DNA from: Caballeronia sp. M1242
GTDB taxonomy: Bacteria > Pseudomonadota > Gammaproteobacteria > Burkholderiales > Burkholderiaceae
Direction: 5' to 3'
Length of the DNA stretch: 64,000 nucleotides
Assembly: GCF_017220215.1 (NCBI RefSeq)
Contig: NZ_CP071131.1
Span: 744,001-808,000 of the forward strand
In this document: in pieces, positions 9,047 to 17,328 of the stretch
How positions within the stretch are numbered: position 1 is the first letter of the stretch
How the letters are laid out: each line of letters starts with the position of its first letter
The notes under the pieces: model-generated
The model's input: only the letters and a program-made list of their open reading frames with translations
The model's database searches: none
Told to the model about the DNA's origin: nothing
Position numbers and translations under genes: made by a program

Positions 9047-9706
9047 ATGGCAAAGATCGTCGTAGTGCATACCGGACCCGTTACCGTCGAGCCGCTCAAG
9101 GCGCAATTCGCAGAGCAGTTGCCGGGCGATCGCGTCATCAATATCGTGGACGACAGCCTGCTTACCGATGTGCGCGCAGCAGGACGCCTGACTCCCGAAG
9201 TGACCGCGCGTCTCTATGCGTACATGTCCAGCGCGCAGGGCATGGGCGCGGACATCATTCTGAACGCATGCTCATCGGTCGGCGAAGCGACGGATCTGCT
9301 TCGCGGCCTCATTCGCACGCCCATTGTCAAAGTGGACGAGTCGATGGCCGAAGAAGCGAGCGCGCTCGGCGCGCGCGTTGGCGTCGTCGCGACGGTGTCG
9401 ACCACGCTCGAGCCCACCGTCCGTCTCATTCGCAGCAAGGCAGCCGAGCACGGACGGCAGGTCGACGTGACCGAATGCATCGCGCAAGGCGCATTCGAGG
9501 CGCTGCTCGCGGGGGACGCGGGCCGGCACGACGACATCGTGAAACGCGCGATCATCGAACTGGCCGATCGCGTCGACGTGATCGTGCTGGCGCAGGTGTC
9601 GATGGCGCGTCTCGTGCCCGCGCTCGGCTCGCTGGCGGTGCCGGTGCTTTCGAGCCCGCAAAGCGGCGTGGCCGCCGTCAAGCGGGCGCTTGCGAATGTC
9701 GCTTAA
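9047..9706 (+). CDS. Aspartate/glutamate racemase superfamily protein with only one of the two catalytic cysteines
   Basis: A 219-residue protein with the Asp/Glu/hydantoin racemase fold. The first catalytic site is recognisable as NACSSVGEA near residue 75. At the second site, where racemases have Cys in a G-C-T/G-C-A context, the sequence reads VIVLAQVSMARL, with no Cys. Two-base racemisation is therefore unlikely; one-base members of the fold catalyse decarboxylation or isomerisation. It lies 30 bp after the importer ATPase and probably acts on the imported compound or a product. Its stop codon overlaps the convergent Crp/Fnr gene stop. Confidence 0.75.
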   Translation: MAKIVVVHTGPVTVEPLKAQFAEQLPGDRVINIVDDSLLTDVRAAGRLTPEVTARLYAYMSSAQGMGADIILNACSSVGEATDLLRGLIRTPIVKVDESMAEEASALGARVGVVATVSTTLEPTVRLIRSKAAEHGRQVDVTECIAQGAFEALLAGDAGRHDDIVKRAIIELADRVDVIVLAQVSMARLVPALGSLAVPVLSSPQSGVAAVKRALANVA

Positions 9707-10413
9707 GCCGTCGCGAGCGCGTGCGTTCTGCCGATGAAGCGCGAGACGAACGCGGGCGTCAGCACGATCTTGCGTTCGCGCATGTCGACGAGACCTTCGG
9801 CCTTGAGATCGCTGATATGCCGGTTCACCGATTCGCGCGACGTCCCGATGAATTCCGCGAGCTTGTCCTGCGCGATCGGCAAGTCGATGAGAATCGCATC
9901 GCCCTGATCGGCGTAGTCGCACGCGATGCCCACTTGTCCCGAGAACATCACGAGGATGTTGGTGAGCCGCTTGCGCACGTCGTGCAGCGAAAGGTTCTCG
10001 ATCAACTGCTGCGCTTCCTGCCAGCGCAGATAGTGATTGCGCAGCACGAACTGGTTGATGACGTCGTAGCGCGCGAGCAGGTCCTTGAAATCCTGCTTGC
10101 GGATGAAGCAGACCATGCTCGGCGCGAGTGTCTGTGCGTGATGCGAATAGTTCGCCTGATTCAGCACGTCGCCGTCGCCGAAGATCATGCCGGCCTTCAC
10201 GAACGCCAGCGTGATTTCCTGACCGTCTTCGGTCAGCCGGTACAGCCGGACGCTGCCGCTCTTGAGCAGATAGACATGCTCGCTCGACTCATCGGGGCGA
10301 TACACGATGGTGTTCTTGCGGAGCGTTCGGTGATCGCTGAATGCGGGCATTACCTCGTCGAGGCAATTGCGCTGGATGAGTGAAAGCAGTTCGCTCTTGC
10401 CGACAAACCACAT
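9703..10413 (-). CDS. Crp/Fnr family transcriptional regulator
   Basis: A 236-residue regulator: N-terminal cyclic-nucleotide-binding-type beta-roll (residues ~15-130), long dimer helix, C-terminal winged helix. The recognition helix reads TSRESVNRHISDL, keeping the R-E-x3-R pattern by which E. coli CRP reads TGTGA half-sites. The phosphate cassette of CRP (GE...RSA) is not conserved (GDGDVLNQANYSHHAQ), so cAMP is doubtful as effector. There are no N-terminal FNR-type cysteines. Start 10413 is preceded by AAGGAG. It is the best candidate to bind the palindromes at 5371 and 5430. Confidence 0.88.
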   Translation of the reverse strand: MWFVGKSELLSLIQRNCLDEVMPAFSDHRTLRKNTIVYRPDESSEHVYLLKSGSVRLYRLTEDGQEITLAFVKAGMIFGDGDVLNQANYSHHAQTLAPSMVCFIRKQDFKDLLARYDVINQFVLRNHYLRWQEAQQLIENLSLHDVRKRLTNILVMFSGQVGIACDYADQGDAILIDLPIAQDKLAEFIGTSRESVNRHISDLKAEGLVDMRERKIVLTPAFVSRFIGRTHALATA

Positions 10414-10753
10414 TGCCGTCTCCTTGGGGTTGCCTTTCGATCGGCTCTCTTTCCGGGCGCTCGTTCGTAGGCGCATGCGGAGCCGTACTTCAGGACGGCT
10501 CATTCTACACACGCAAGCATCGCCGGGTGTCTCATGCCGCGTGCGTTGCACCGCATTTTTTTCCTCGCGAAGCGATGCGCGTTATTGCAATGCGACGAGC
10601 GCATGCGCCAGCGCGGGCGGGATTGCGTTACGAAAAATGCTGCAGGCGCGGAATGTCGCTCAGGTAGACGAACGCATGTGGCTAAGGGAAAATCCCGACA
10701 AAAACATCAGACGTCTGATGTATATTTGACTTCATGACACCTGCGGGAGCCCC
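10414..10753. other. Divergent intergenic region between the Crp/Fnr and GntR genes
   Basis: This 340-bp gap has no convincing gene. It holds a perfect 7-bp stem (GAGCCGT 10480-10486 with ACGGCTC 10495-10501), probably in the 5' leader of the Crp/Fnr transcript, and the GntR-type palindrome at 10704-10721. The stretch 10690-10735 is relatively A+T-rich and likely holds the promoter of the downstream operon. Confidence 0.5.
10704..10721. promoter_or_regulatory. 18-bp perfect palindrome, probable GntR operator
   Basis: ACATCAGACGTCTGATGT is perfectly self-complementary over 18 bp. It lies 33 bp before the GntR start codon, where it would cover or adjoin the promoter. Location suggests autoregulation and control of the whole 10754-20047 unit by the GntR protein. 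Confidence 0.7.
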
Positions 10754-11473
10754 ATGCGTTTAAGCGTCGAACGTTCGATGAGCGACAAGATACAGGAGTC
10801 GCTTCTCACGATGATCCGCGAGCGCAAGCTCAAGCCCGGCGACCAGATTCCGACGGAAATCGAGCTATGCGAGCTGCTGGGCGTGGGGCGTTCGAGCCTG
10901 CGCGAAGCGGTCGCGCAAATGATCTCGCACGGACTGCTCGAACGCGTGCAAGGCAGAGGAACGTTCATCAGACAAATTTCGCTCAAGCTGCAAGGCGGGC
11001 TGGATGATCTGATGTCCGTGACCGACATGATCAAGAGTGTCGGCGCGGTACCGTCGACGAGCCGCATCCACATAGACATCATTGGGGCATCGGACAGTCT
11101 TGCGGAAAAGCTGGGTATCGAGGCAGGCGACGAATGCGTGCGCATCGAGCGGGTGCGCCGCGCGGACGACGCGATTGCCGCGTACTGCATCGACACCATC
11201 CCGAAGACGCTGTTCGATGCCGCGGACGGGGAACTGGGTGAGTCGCTGTTCGGCATGTTCGCGCGTACCGGGCGCCGTTTGTCCCACACGCATACGTCGA
11301 TACAGCCGACCATCCTCACGCCGCGCGATCTGCCCGAACTGGGCGATGGCTTCGGTCTGTTTCTGCTGCTGGACGAAGTAGATTTCGATCAGAGCGGCGA
11401 GCCGCTTTGCTATAGCAACGACTACTACAACACGAGCATCTTCAAGTTCGACCTGGTGCGCAAACGTCGCTGA
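10754..11473 (+). CDS. GntR family regulator, HutC/UTRA subfamily
   Basis: A 239-residue regulator. The N-terminal winged helix runs to about residue 70 (LKPGDQIPTEIELCELLGVGRSSLREA, then LLERVQGRGTFI). The C-terminal part is a UTRA ligand domain, recognisable by the closing GEPLCYSNDYYNTSIFKFDL. UTRA repressors bind small metabolites, often phosphosugars. It heads an operon for sugar kinase, isomerase, aldolase and importer, 45 bp before the kinase gene, so a pathway sugar or phosphosugar is the probable inducer. Confidence 0.88.
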   Translation: MRLSVERSMSDKIQESLLTMIRERKLKPGDQIPTEIELCELLGVGRSSLREAVAQMISHGLLERVQGRGTFIRQISLKLQGGLDDLMSVTDMIKSVGAVPSTSRIHIDIIGASDSLAEKLGIEAGDECVRIERVRRADDAIAAYCIDTIPKTLFDAADGELGESLFGMFARTGRRLSHTHTSIQPTILTPRDLPELGDGFGLFLLLDEVDFDQSGEPLCYSNDYYNTSIFKFDLVRKRR

Positions 11474-11518
11474 AGCGTTCCGCTGACCTGCGCGCTCAAC
11501 ACATCGGAGGAGACACCG

Positions 11519-12787
11519 ATGGAGTTCGAAGCATTTACCGCAGCCGCACTTGCCGATTACCTCGGCGGCATCCCCGAAGTGCGCGCGCGGCTGGGCGATC
11601 CCGACGATCTCGAGATCGTCGAAGTGGGGGACGGCAATCTCAACTTCGTGTACTTCGTGACCAACGCGAAGGCGCGCGAGCGCAGCGTCGTCGTGAAGCA
11701 AGCGCCGCCGTTCCTGCGGCTCGTCGGCAAGAACTGGCCGCTGTCCTGCCAACGCATGGAGCATGAAGTCGCGGCGTTGCGACGCTTCGGCGCGTTGTGC
11801 CCGCAGCATGTGCCGCAGGTCTTTCACGCCGACAGCAAGCGCTTCCTGATGGTCATGCAGCATCTCTCGTCGCATCGCATCTTGCGGCACGGGCTCATGG
11901 ACGGCGTGCGGTATCCGCTGATGGCCGAGCATCTGTCGACGTATCTCGCGCAGACGCTCTTCTTCGGCTCCGATCTCTATCTCGCGCCCGACATCAAGAA
12001 GCAGGCCGTGGGCGCCGCCGTGAACGCGGAGTTGTGCAAGATCACTGAAGACCTCGTGTTCACGTTTCCGTTCGAAGACCATCCGTCGAACGTCTACAGC
12101 GCGGCCTTGCCGAGGTCCGCGCTCGAACGCCTGCGCACCGACGATGCGTTGCGCCTGGCCGCCGCCGACATGAAATGGGCCTTCATGAATCATGCGGAAA
12201 CGCTGCTGCACGGCGACCTGCACACCGGCTCGATCATGGTCAACGAGCGCGAGACCTATGTCATCGACCCGGAGTTCGCCTTCTACGGGCCGATGGGCTT
12301 CGACATCGGCGCGCTGATCGCCAACCTGCTGCTTGCGTATTTCTCGCGCGATTATCACGGCCGCGTCGATGGCGGCGAACCCGGCGCGTATCAGGAATGG
12401 CTGCTCGATCAGACGGCGCGGATCTGGAACGGCTTCAGCGCGAAGTTCCTCGCGCTCTGGCGCGATCACGAAAGCCGAAGCGGCCGGCCCTTTATCGGCG
12501 GATCGGCGGATAGCCGCGCGGCCGACGCATACCGCACGCACTTCATGCGGCGGCTTCTGGCGGACACGCTGGGCTTCGCGGGCTGCAAGATGATCCGGCG
12601 CATCGTCGGCATGGCGAAGGTCGCGGAGATCACGCGCATTCCCGACGCCCATGTCCGCGCGCAGATCGAAGTGCGCTGCCTGCGCTGCGCCGAAGCGCTG
12701 CTCGTGCAGCGCGCCGCTTTGACCGGCATCGAAGATGTCACCCTGCTCGCGCGCGACATGCAGCGCGAGGCCGTCGAACAACGCTGA
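11519..12787 (+). CDS. mtnK: S-methyl-5-thioribose kinase (MtnK family)
   Basis: A 422-residue cytosolic kinase with the aminoglycoside-phosphotransferase/protein-kinase fold. It phosphorylates 5-methylthioribose, and in some bacteria 5-deoxyribose, at C1 with ATP. The MtnK-specific catalytic loop HGDLHTGSI starts near residue 231 and the metal-binding IDPEFAFYGPMGFDIG near 249; the family Lys lies in VVVKQAPPF. Length matches MtnK (about 400-430). A GGAGGAGACACC RBS precedes ATG 11519. It lies 11 bp before mtnA. No nucleosidase gene is present nearby, so the substrate is probably free sugar brought in by the linked importer. Confidence 0.9.
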   Translation: MEFEAFTAAALADYLGGIPEVRARLGDPDDLEIVEVGDGNLNFVYFVTNAKARERSVVVKQAPPFLRLVGKNWPLSCQRMEHEVAALRRFGALCPQHVPQVFHADSKRFLMVMQHLSSHRILRHGLMDGVRYPLMAEHLSTYLAQTLFFGSDLYLAPDIKKQAVGAAVNAELCKITEDLVFTFPFEDHPSNVYSAALPRSALERLRTDDALRLAAADMKWAFMNHAETLLHGDLHTGSIMVNERETYVIDPEFAFYGPMGFDIGALIANLLLAYFSRDYHGRVDGGEPGAYQEWLLDQTARIWNGFSAKFLALWRDHESRSGRPFIGGSADSRAADAYRTHFMRRLLADTLGFAGCKMIRRIVGMAKVAEITRIPDAHVRAQIEVRCLRCAEALLVQRAALTGIEDVTLLARDMQREAVEQR

Positions 12788-12798
12788 CTGGAGCATGA

Positions 12799-13878
12799 AT
12801 GAATTCGCAGCCCTTGTTTCCTGCGCTCGCGCCCACCATCGAGTGGCGTGACGGCAAACTGCTGCTGCTGAACCAGACGCGGCTGCCGCACGAGATCGTG
12901 GTGGAGCATGTCGCCGATGCCGCCGCCGTGTGGCGGGCCATCCACGAACTGCGCGTGCGTGGGGCGCCTGCCATCGGCGTCGCGGCGGCATATGGGTTAT
13001 GCGTCGCAATGCAGGATGCGCGCGCGTTGCCCGTGGCGCGATTTCGAGCGGAACTCGAACGGCGTGCCGCGTGGCTCGACAGCGCGCGTCCCACCGCGGT
13101 GAATCTGAGCTGGAGCCTGAGGCGCTTGTTGCGGCGCGCGCGCGAATGCGACGCGCAGGATGGCGCGGCGCTCTACGACGTGCTCGTCGACGAAGCGAAG
13201 CGCATCCACGAGGAAGACATCGCGCTATGCGAAGGCATCGGCCAGCATGGCATGTCCCTCATCCGGCCGGGCAGCGGCGTGCTCACGCACTGCAATGCAG
13301 GCGCGCTCGCGACCACCGGTCTCGGAACGGCGACGGCGCCGATTTACGCGGCGCATCGCGCGGGCGTCGCATTCAACGTCTTTGCCGATGAAACGCGGCC
13401 CCTGCTGCAAGGCGCCCGTCTCACGGCGTTCGAGTTGCAGCAGGCGGGCGTCGACGTGACGCTCATCATGGATGGCGCGGCGGCTTCCATCATGTCGCAG
13501 GGTCTCGTGGATCTCGTGATCGTCGGGACGGATCGCGTGGCCGCGAACGGCGACTTCGCGAACAAGATCGGCACGCTGGGGCTCGCGATCGCCGCGCGCC
13601 ACTACGGCATACCGTTCTATGTCGCGTGTCCCTCTTCGACGCTGGATTTCTCGACGGCGACGGGCGAGCGCATCGAGATCGAGGAGCGCTCGGGAACCGA
13701 GGTCACGCATCTCGCCGGGCAACGGATTGCGCCGGAGAACATCAAGGCGCGCAATCCCGCATTCGACGTGACGCCACACGCCCTCGTCACCGGCTTCATC
13801 ACGGAACGGGGCATCGTCGAGGCGCCGTTCGAGCGTTCGCTCAGAAACCTCTTTGCCGCCGAAGGCAACGCGGCATGA
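12799..13878 (+). CDS. mtnA: S-methyl-5-thioribose-1-phosphate isomerase (MtnA family)
   Basis: A 359-residue aldose-ketose isomerase related to eIF2B alpha. It converts 5-methylthioribose-1-phosphate, or 5-deoxyribose-1-phosphate, to the ribulose-1-phosphate form. Visible marks are RGAPAIGVAAAYGL, the catalytic Cys165 in THCNAGALATTG and the catalytic Asp245 in GTDRVAANGDFANKIGT. Length is as expected. The stop overlaps the start of the aldolase gene (ATGA), which argues for coupled translation of isomerase and aldolase. Confidence 0.92.
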   Translation: MNSQPLFPALAPTIEWRDGKLLLLNQTRLPHEIVVEHVADAAAVWRAIHELRVRGAPAIGVAAAYGLCVAMQDARALPVARFRAELERRAAWLDSARPTAVNLSWSLRRLLRRARECDAQDGAALYDVLVDEAKRIHEEDIALCEGIGQHGMSLIRPGSGVLTHCNAGALATTGLGTATAPIYAAHRAGVAFNVFADETRPLLQGARLTAFELQQAGVDVTLIMDGAAASIMSQGLVDLVIVGTDRVAANGDFANKIGTLGLAIAARHYGIPFYVACPSSTLDFSTATGERIEIEERSGTEVTHLAGQRIAPENIKARNPAFDVTPHALVTGFITERGIVEAPFERSLRNLFAAEGNAA

Positions 13879-14543
13879 ACGCGACGGATGAGGACACGCT
13901 GCGCCGGGGCATCGTGGAAACGGCGCTCGAGATGGAACGCCTCGGCATCAACCAGGGCACGTCGGGCAATATCAGCGCGCGTCTGCGCGACGGCTTGCTG
14001 ATCACGCCGAGCGGCATTCCGGCACGTGAGCTGGACGCCGCGAGCATCGTGTATCTGCCGCTTCACGTGCGCGACGACGATGATGTCTTTCGCGTCGAAC
14101 GGCCGTCGTCGGAATGGCGTATTCACCGCGACCTGCTGCGCGCGCGCCCGGACATGCATGCAGTCGTGCACACGCACTCGACGGCAGCAACGGCGCTCGC
14201 CATTCACGGCCGCGATATCCCGGCCGTGCACTACATGGTGGCGGCTGCGGGCGGCGCGTCGATACGCTGCGCGCCGTATGCGCTCTTCGGCACGCAGGCG
14301 CTATCGGATCACGCGCTCGCCGCGCTGGAAGGAAGACGCGCGTGTCTGCTCGCGCATCACGGTGTCGTCGCGCTCGGCGCGGATCTCGCGCGCGCCGTCT
14401 GGCTCGCGCATGAAGTGGAAGTGCTCGCGAGGCAATATCTGCTCGCGTTGCAACTCGGCACGCCGCCTGTCCTGAGCGACGAGCAGATGGACGACGTGCT
14501 GGAACGATTCAAGACGTACGGCAAGCGCAGCAAGGACGATTGA
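13875..14543 (+). CDS. Class II aldolase, L-fuculose-1-phosphate aldolase/Ald2-like
   Basis: A 222-residue zinc aldolase. It aligns with FucA almost throughout: LGINQGTSGNIS, LITPSGIPARELD, PSSEWRIH with catalytic Glu80, the zinc ligands His99 and His101 in VVHTHS, and a further His in LLAHHGV (161/162), ending LERFKTYG. It lacks the KPSAET and LHVHT wording of the dehydratase MtnB, so aldol cleavage is favoured over the methionine salvage step. After MtnK and MtnA it should split 5-deoxyribulose-1-P or methylthioribulose-1-P into DHAP and acetaldehyde or methylthioacetaldehyde. ATG 13875 overlaps the mtnA stop. Confidence 0.85.
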   Translation: MNATDEDTLRRGIVETALEMERLGINQGTSGNISARLRDGLLITPSGIPARELDAASIVYLPLHVRDDDDVFRVERPSSEWRIHRDLLRARPDMHAVVHTHSTAATALAIHGRDIPAVHYMVAAAGGASIRCAPYALFGTQALSDHALAALEGRRACLLAHHGVVALGADLARAVWLAHEVEVLARQYLLALQLGTPPVLSDEQMDDVLERFKTYGKRSKDD

Positions 14544-14602
14544 AACCCCGCGACACGACCTGAAGCTAACGGCAATGAACAACTCATACAAAGGAGACAG
14601 TG

Positions 14603-15736
14603 ATGGCCTGGAGTTCTGCACGATTCGATAGTTGGGGAACGTTCGGCAAATCCACCGGGGCGCTGCTGCTTTGCGCCGCCGCGCTCGCGGGATGCAACAA
14701 GAGCGAAAACACATCGTCGGGCGGCAGTGCCGCCAAGAGCGCCAGCGAAAGCGCGAGCGCGCCGGCGACCTCACCGGCAAGCGCAGCGGCGAGCGCGCCG
14801 GCGGCGGCCGCCGCGAGCGGCGCGAAGCCCAAGATCGGATTCTCGATCGCGACGTTGAACAACGCGTTCTTCGTGGGCCTAAAGGCCGGCGTCGAGCGCG
14901 GCGCGAAGGATCAGAACTTCGACCTCGTGCAGACCAACGCGAACGGCGATGCGCAGCAACAAGTGAACGATGCGCTCAATCTGCTGAGTCAGGGCGTGAC
15001 GGCGCTCGTGCTCAATCCGATCGATTCAAAGGCGATCATCCCGGCCGTCGAGAAAGCGAACCAGATGAACATTCCCGTCTTCACGCTCGATCGCGGATCG
15101 GATGGCGGCAAGGTGACGTCGTTCGTTGCGTCGGACAACGTCGCGCTCGGCCAGACGGCGGCGAAGTGGATCGCGGAGCAGCTCAAGAAGCGATACGGCT
15201 CGGAGAAGGGCAACGTCGTCGACCTGATCGGTCTCGTCGGCACCACGGCGGCGACCGATCGCGAGAAGGGCTTCAGCGACGAGATCGCGAAGTATCCGGA
15301 CATCAAGGTCGTGGCTCGCCAGGAAGGCGCATTCGATCAGGAAAAGTCGCTCAACGCGATGACCAATATCTTGCAGAAGTATCCGCAGATCGACGCGGTA
15401 TTCGGCGCGAACGACGACAACACCGTGGGCGCGGAAAAAGCCATCGACAACGCGGGGCGCTACAAGCCGCTCGACGACAAGGCGCACATCATGGTGATCG
15501 GCGCGGACGGAACCGCACAGGCCCTCTCCGCGATTCGCGCGGGCAAGCAGGACGCGACCATCTCGCAGAACCCCATCAAGATGGCGGCGAAGTCGTTGCA
15601 GTTCATCGCGGACTTCAACGCGAAGAAGGACGTCCCCGCGAATTATGCGTGGCCGACCATGCTCATCGACAAGTCGAACATCGACTCGGACGCGGTCAAG
15701 CAGTACGGTCTGTGGTCCGAAGAAGTGAAGCAGTAA
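14603..15736 (+). CDS. Lipoprotein sugar-binding protein of ribose-type ABC importer
   Basis: A 377-residue RbsB-fold protein. The lipobox LAGC near residue 30 makes it a predicted lipoprotein, which is unusual for Gram-negative binding proteins. An Ala/Ser/Pro-rich tether follows (to about residue 72). The mature domain has RbsB-like segments GFSIATLNNAFFVGLKAG, PVFTLDRGSDGGKVTSFVAS and VFGANDDNTVGAEKA. Ribose-like recognition suits a C5-modified ribose. AAGGAGACA precedes ATG 14603. It lies between the aldolase and the importer ATPase. Confidence 0.88.
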   Translation: MAWSSARFDSWGTFGKSTGALLLCAAALAGCNKSENTSSGGSAAKSASESASAPATSPASAAASAPAAAAASGAKPKIGFSIATLNNAFFVGLKAGVERGAKDQNFDLVQTNANGDAQQQVNDALNLLSQGVTALVLNPIDSKAIIPAVEKANQMNIPVFTLDRGSDGGKVTSFVASDNVALGQTAAKWIAEQLKKRYGSEKGNVVDLIGLVGTTAATDREKGFSDEIAKYPDIKVVARQEGAFDQEKSLNAMTNILQKYPQIDAVFGANDDNTVGAEKAIDNAGRYKPLDDKAHIMVIGADGTAQALSAIRAGKQDATISQNPIKMAAKSLQFIADFNAKKDVPANYAWPTMLIDKSNIDSDAVKQYGLWSEEVKQ

Positions 15737-15745
15737 GGCCAACCG

Positions 15746-15777
15746 GCGGCCGCGCTTGCTTCAGGGCGCGCGGCCGC
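15746..15777 (+). repeat. Strong intercistronic hairpin after the binding-protein gene
   Basis: GCGGCCGCGC (15746-15755) pairs perfectly with GCGCGGCCGC (15768-15777) around a 12-nt loop. It starts 9 bp after the binding-protein stop and ends 15 bp before the ATPase start. Hairpins here commonly protect the upstream mRNA so the binding protein is made in excess over ATPase and permease. There is no T-run. Confidence 0.6.
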
Positions 15778-15792
15778 GAGCGGAATGCGAAC

Positions 15793-17328
15793 ATGACAGT
15801 CGAAACCGAACCGCGCACGCGCGCGCCTTCCAGCACGAAGGCGCCGCTTCTGCGCATGCAGGGCATCGTCAAGAGCTTTCCCGGCGTGAAGGCGCTGCGC
15901 GGCGTGAGTCTGGAATTGCAGGCCGGACATGTGATGGCGATCGTCGGCGAGAACGGCGCGGGCAAGTCGTCGCTCGTGAAGACGCTTTCGGGCGCTTATG
16001 AGCCGGACGAAGGCGACATCGAGATCGACGGCAAGCCGCTTGCGCGCGGCACGAACGCCGCCATCGACGCCGGTGTTGCCGTCATCTATCAGGAGCTCTC
16101 GCTCATCAACGACATGACGGTCGCGGAGAATCTGTTTCTCGGCCGCATGCCCGCGAGCAAGGGCTTCGTGAGGCAACGCGAGGCGCATGCGATGGCGCGC
16201 GAGGCCCTCGCGCGCGTGGGCCTCGACGACGTAGCGCCGTGGATGCGCCTCGGCGATCTGCCGCTCAACAAGCGGCAACTCGTGGAAGTCGCCAAGGCTA
16301 TCGCACGCGACGCGCGCATCCTCGTGATGGACGAACCGACCGCCGCGCTGCAAAGCCACGACATCGAGAACCTGTATGCGGTCGTGCGACGCCTGCGCGA
16401 AGAAGGACTCGGCATCATCTTCATCTCGCACCATCTCGAAGAAGTGTTCGAACTGGCGGATTCCGCAGTCGTGATGCGCGATGGCGCGACCGTGGGCGCG
16501 CGTCCCATGTCGCAATGGACCGAAGCCGAACTCGTGCAGGCGATGGTGGCGCGCAATCTCGAATCGTTCTATCCGTGGGAGCCGCGCGATTATGGCGAGG
16601 TCGTCCTCGAAGTGCGCAATCTCGCAAGCGCGCCTCTGCTGCGCAACGCGAGCTTCACGGTGCGCGCGGGCGAGATCGTCGGCATCGCGGGCATCGCGGG
16701 CGCGGGGCGCACGGAACTGCTGAAGACCATCTTCGGCGCGCTGCCCGCCACGCATGGCGAGATCTTCGTGAAGGGCAGGAAGGTCTCGAATCATTCGCCG
16801 ACCGAAGGCGTTCGTCACGGGCTCGTCTATACGTCGGAAGATCGCAAGCTCGAAGGGCTCGTGCTGGACGCCAGCATCGAAGAGAACATTGCGCTGTCCA
16901 GTCTCAGGGCGCTCGCGAGTGGCGGCTTCGTGCGCGGCGCGAGAAAGCGCAAGCTCGCGCAGGACGCGAGCACGCGCTTCGGCGTGCGCGCCTCCTCGGT
17001 GCTGCAAATTACCGGCACGCTCTCGGGCGGCAATCAGCAGAAGGTCATTCTCGGACGCGCCACCGCGACGAATCCGGCGGTCATCATGCTCGACGAACCG
17101 ACGCGCGGCATCGACGTGGGCGCGAAGACCGAGATCTACGCGCATATGGTGGCGATGGCCCGCGCGGGCGCGGCGGTCGTCATGGTCAGCTCGGAACTGC
17201 CGGAACTGCTCGGCATGTCGGATCGCGTGCTGGTGATGTATCGCGGCAGCATCGTGACCGAAATAGCCCGCGACAAGGCGGACTCCGAAACGGTGATTCA
17301 ATGGGCAACGACAGGAGCAGGGGCATGA
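15793..17328 (+). CDS. Sugar ABC transporter ATP-binding protein (RbsA type)
   Basis: A 511-residue duplicated ATPase. First domain: GENGAGKSS, the signature region LNKRQLVEVAKAI (degenerate, as usual for domain 1 of this family) and LVMDEPTAAL. Second domain: [23 protein letters not shown] and [13 protein letters not shown]. The open frame extends far upstream, but ATG 15793 begins the family homology (about 20 residues before KSFPGVKALRG). It powers uptake for the kinase/isomerase/aldolase operon. The stop overlaps the permease start. Confidence 0.92.
   Translation: MTVETEPRTRAPSSTKAPLLRMQGIVKSFPGVKALRGVSLELQAGHVMAIVGENGAGKSSLVKTLSGAYEPDEGDIEIDGKPLARGTNAAIDAGVAVIYQELSLINDMTVAENLFLGRMPASKGFVRQREAHAMAREALARVGLDDVAPWMRLGDLPLNKRQLVEVAKAIARDARILVMDEPTAALQSHDIENLYAVVRRLREEGLGIIFISHHLEEVFELADSAVVMRDGATVGARPMSQWTEAELVQAMVARNLESFYPWEPRDYGEVVLEVRNLASAPLLRNASFTVRAGEIVGIAGIAGAGRTELLKTIFGALPATHGEIFVKGRKVSNHSPTEGVRHGLVYTSEDRKLEGLVLDASIEENIALSSLRALASGGFVRGARKRKLAQDASTRFGVRASSVLQITGTLSGGNQQKVILGRATATNPAVIMLDEPTRGIDVGAKTEIYAHMVAMARAGAAVVMVSSELPELLGMSDRVLVMYRGSIVTEIARDKADSETVIQWATTGAGA

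Noticed and set aside
10480-10501. GAGCCGT/ACGGCTC hairpin as an operator
   Set aside because: Only 7 bp with an 8-nt loop and no similarity to the CRP-like sites; more likely a leader hairpin.
10865-13009. Very long open frame on the minus strand opposite the GntR and mtnK genes
   Set aside because: It is rich in Arg, His and Ala with no domain, and it lies exactly opposite well-supported genes; this is the usual shadow of G+C-rich coding DNA.
13875-14543. Reading the class II aldolase as MtnB (methylthioribulose-1-phosphate dehydratase)
   Set aside because: The sequence follows FucA along its whole length and lacks MtnB wording; MtnC/MtnD genes of methionine salvage are also absent.
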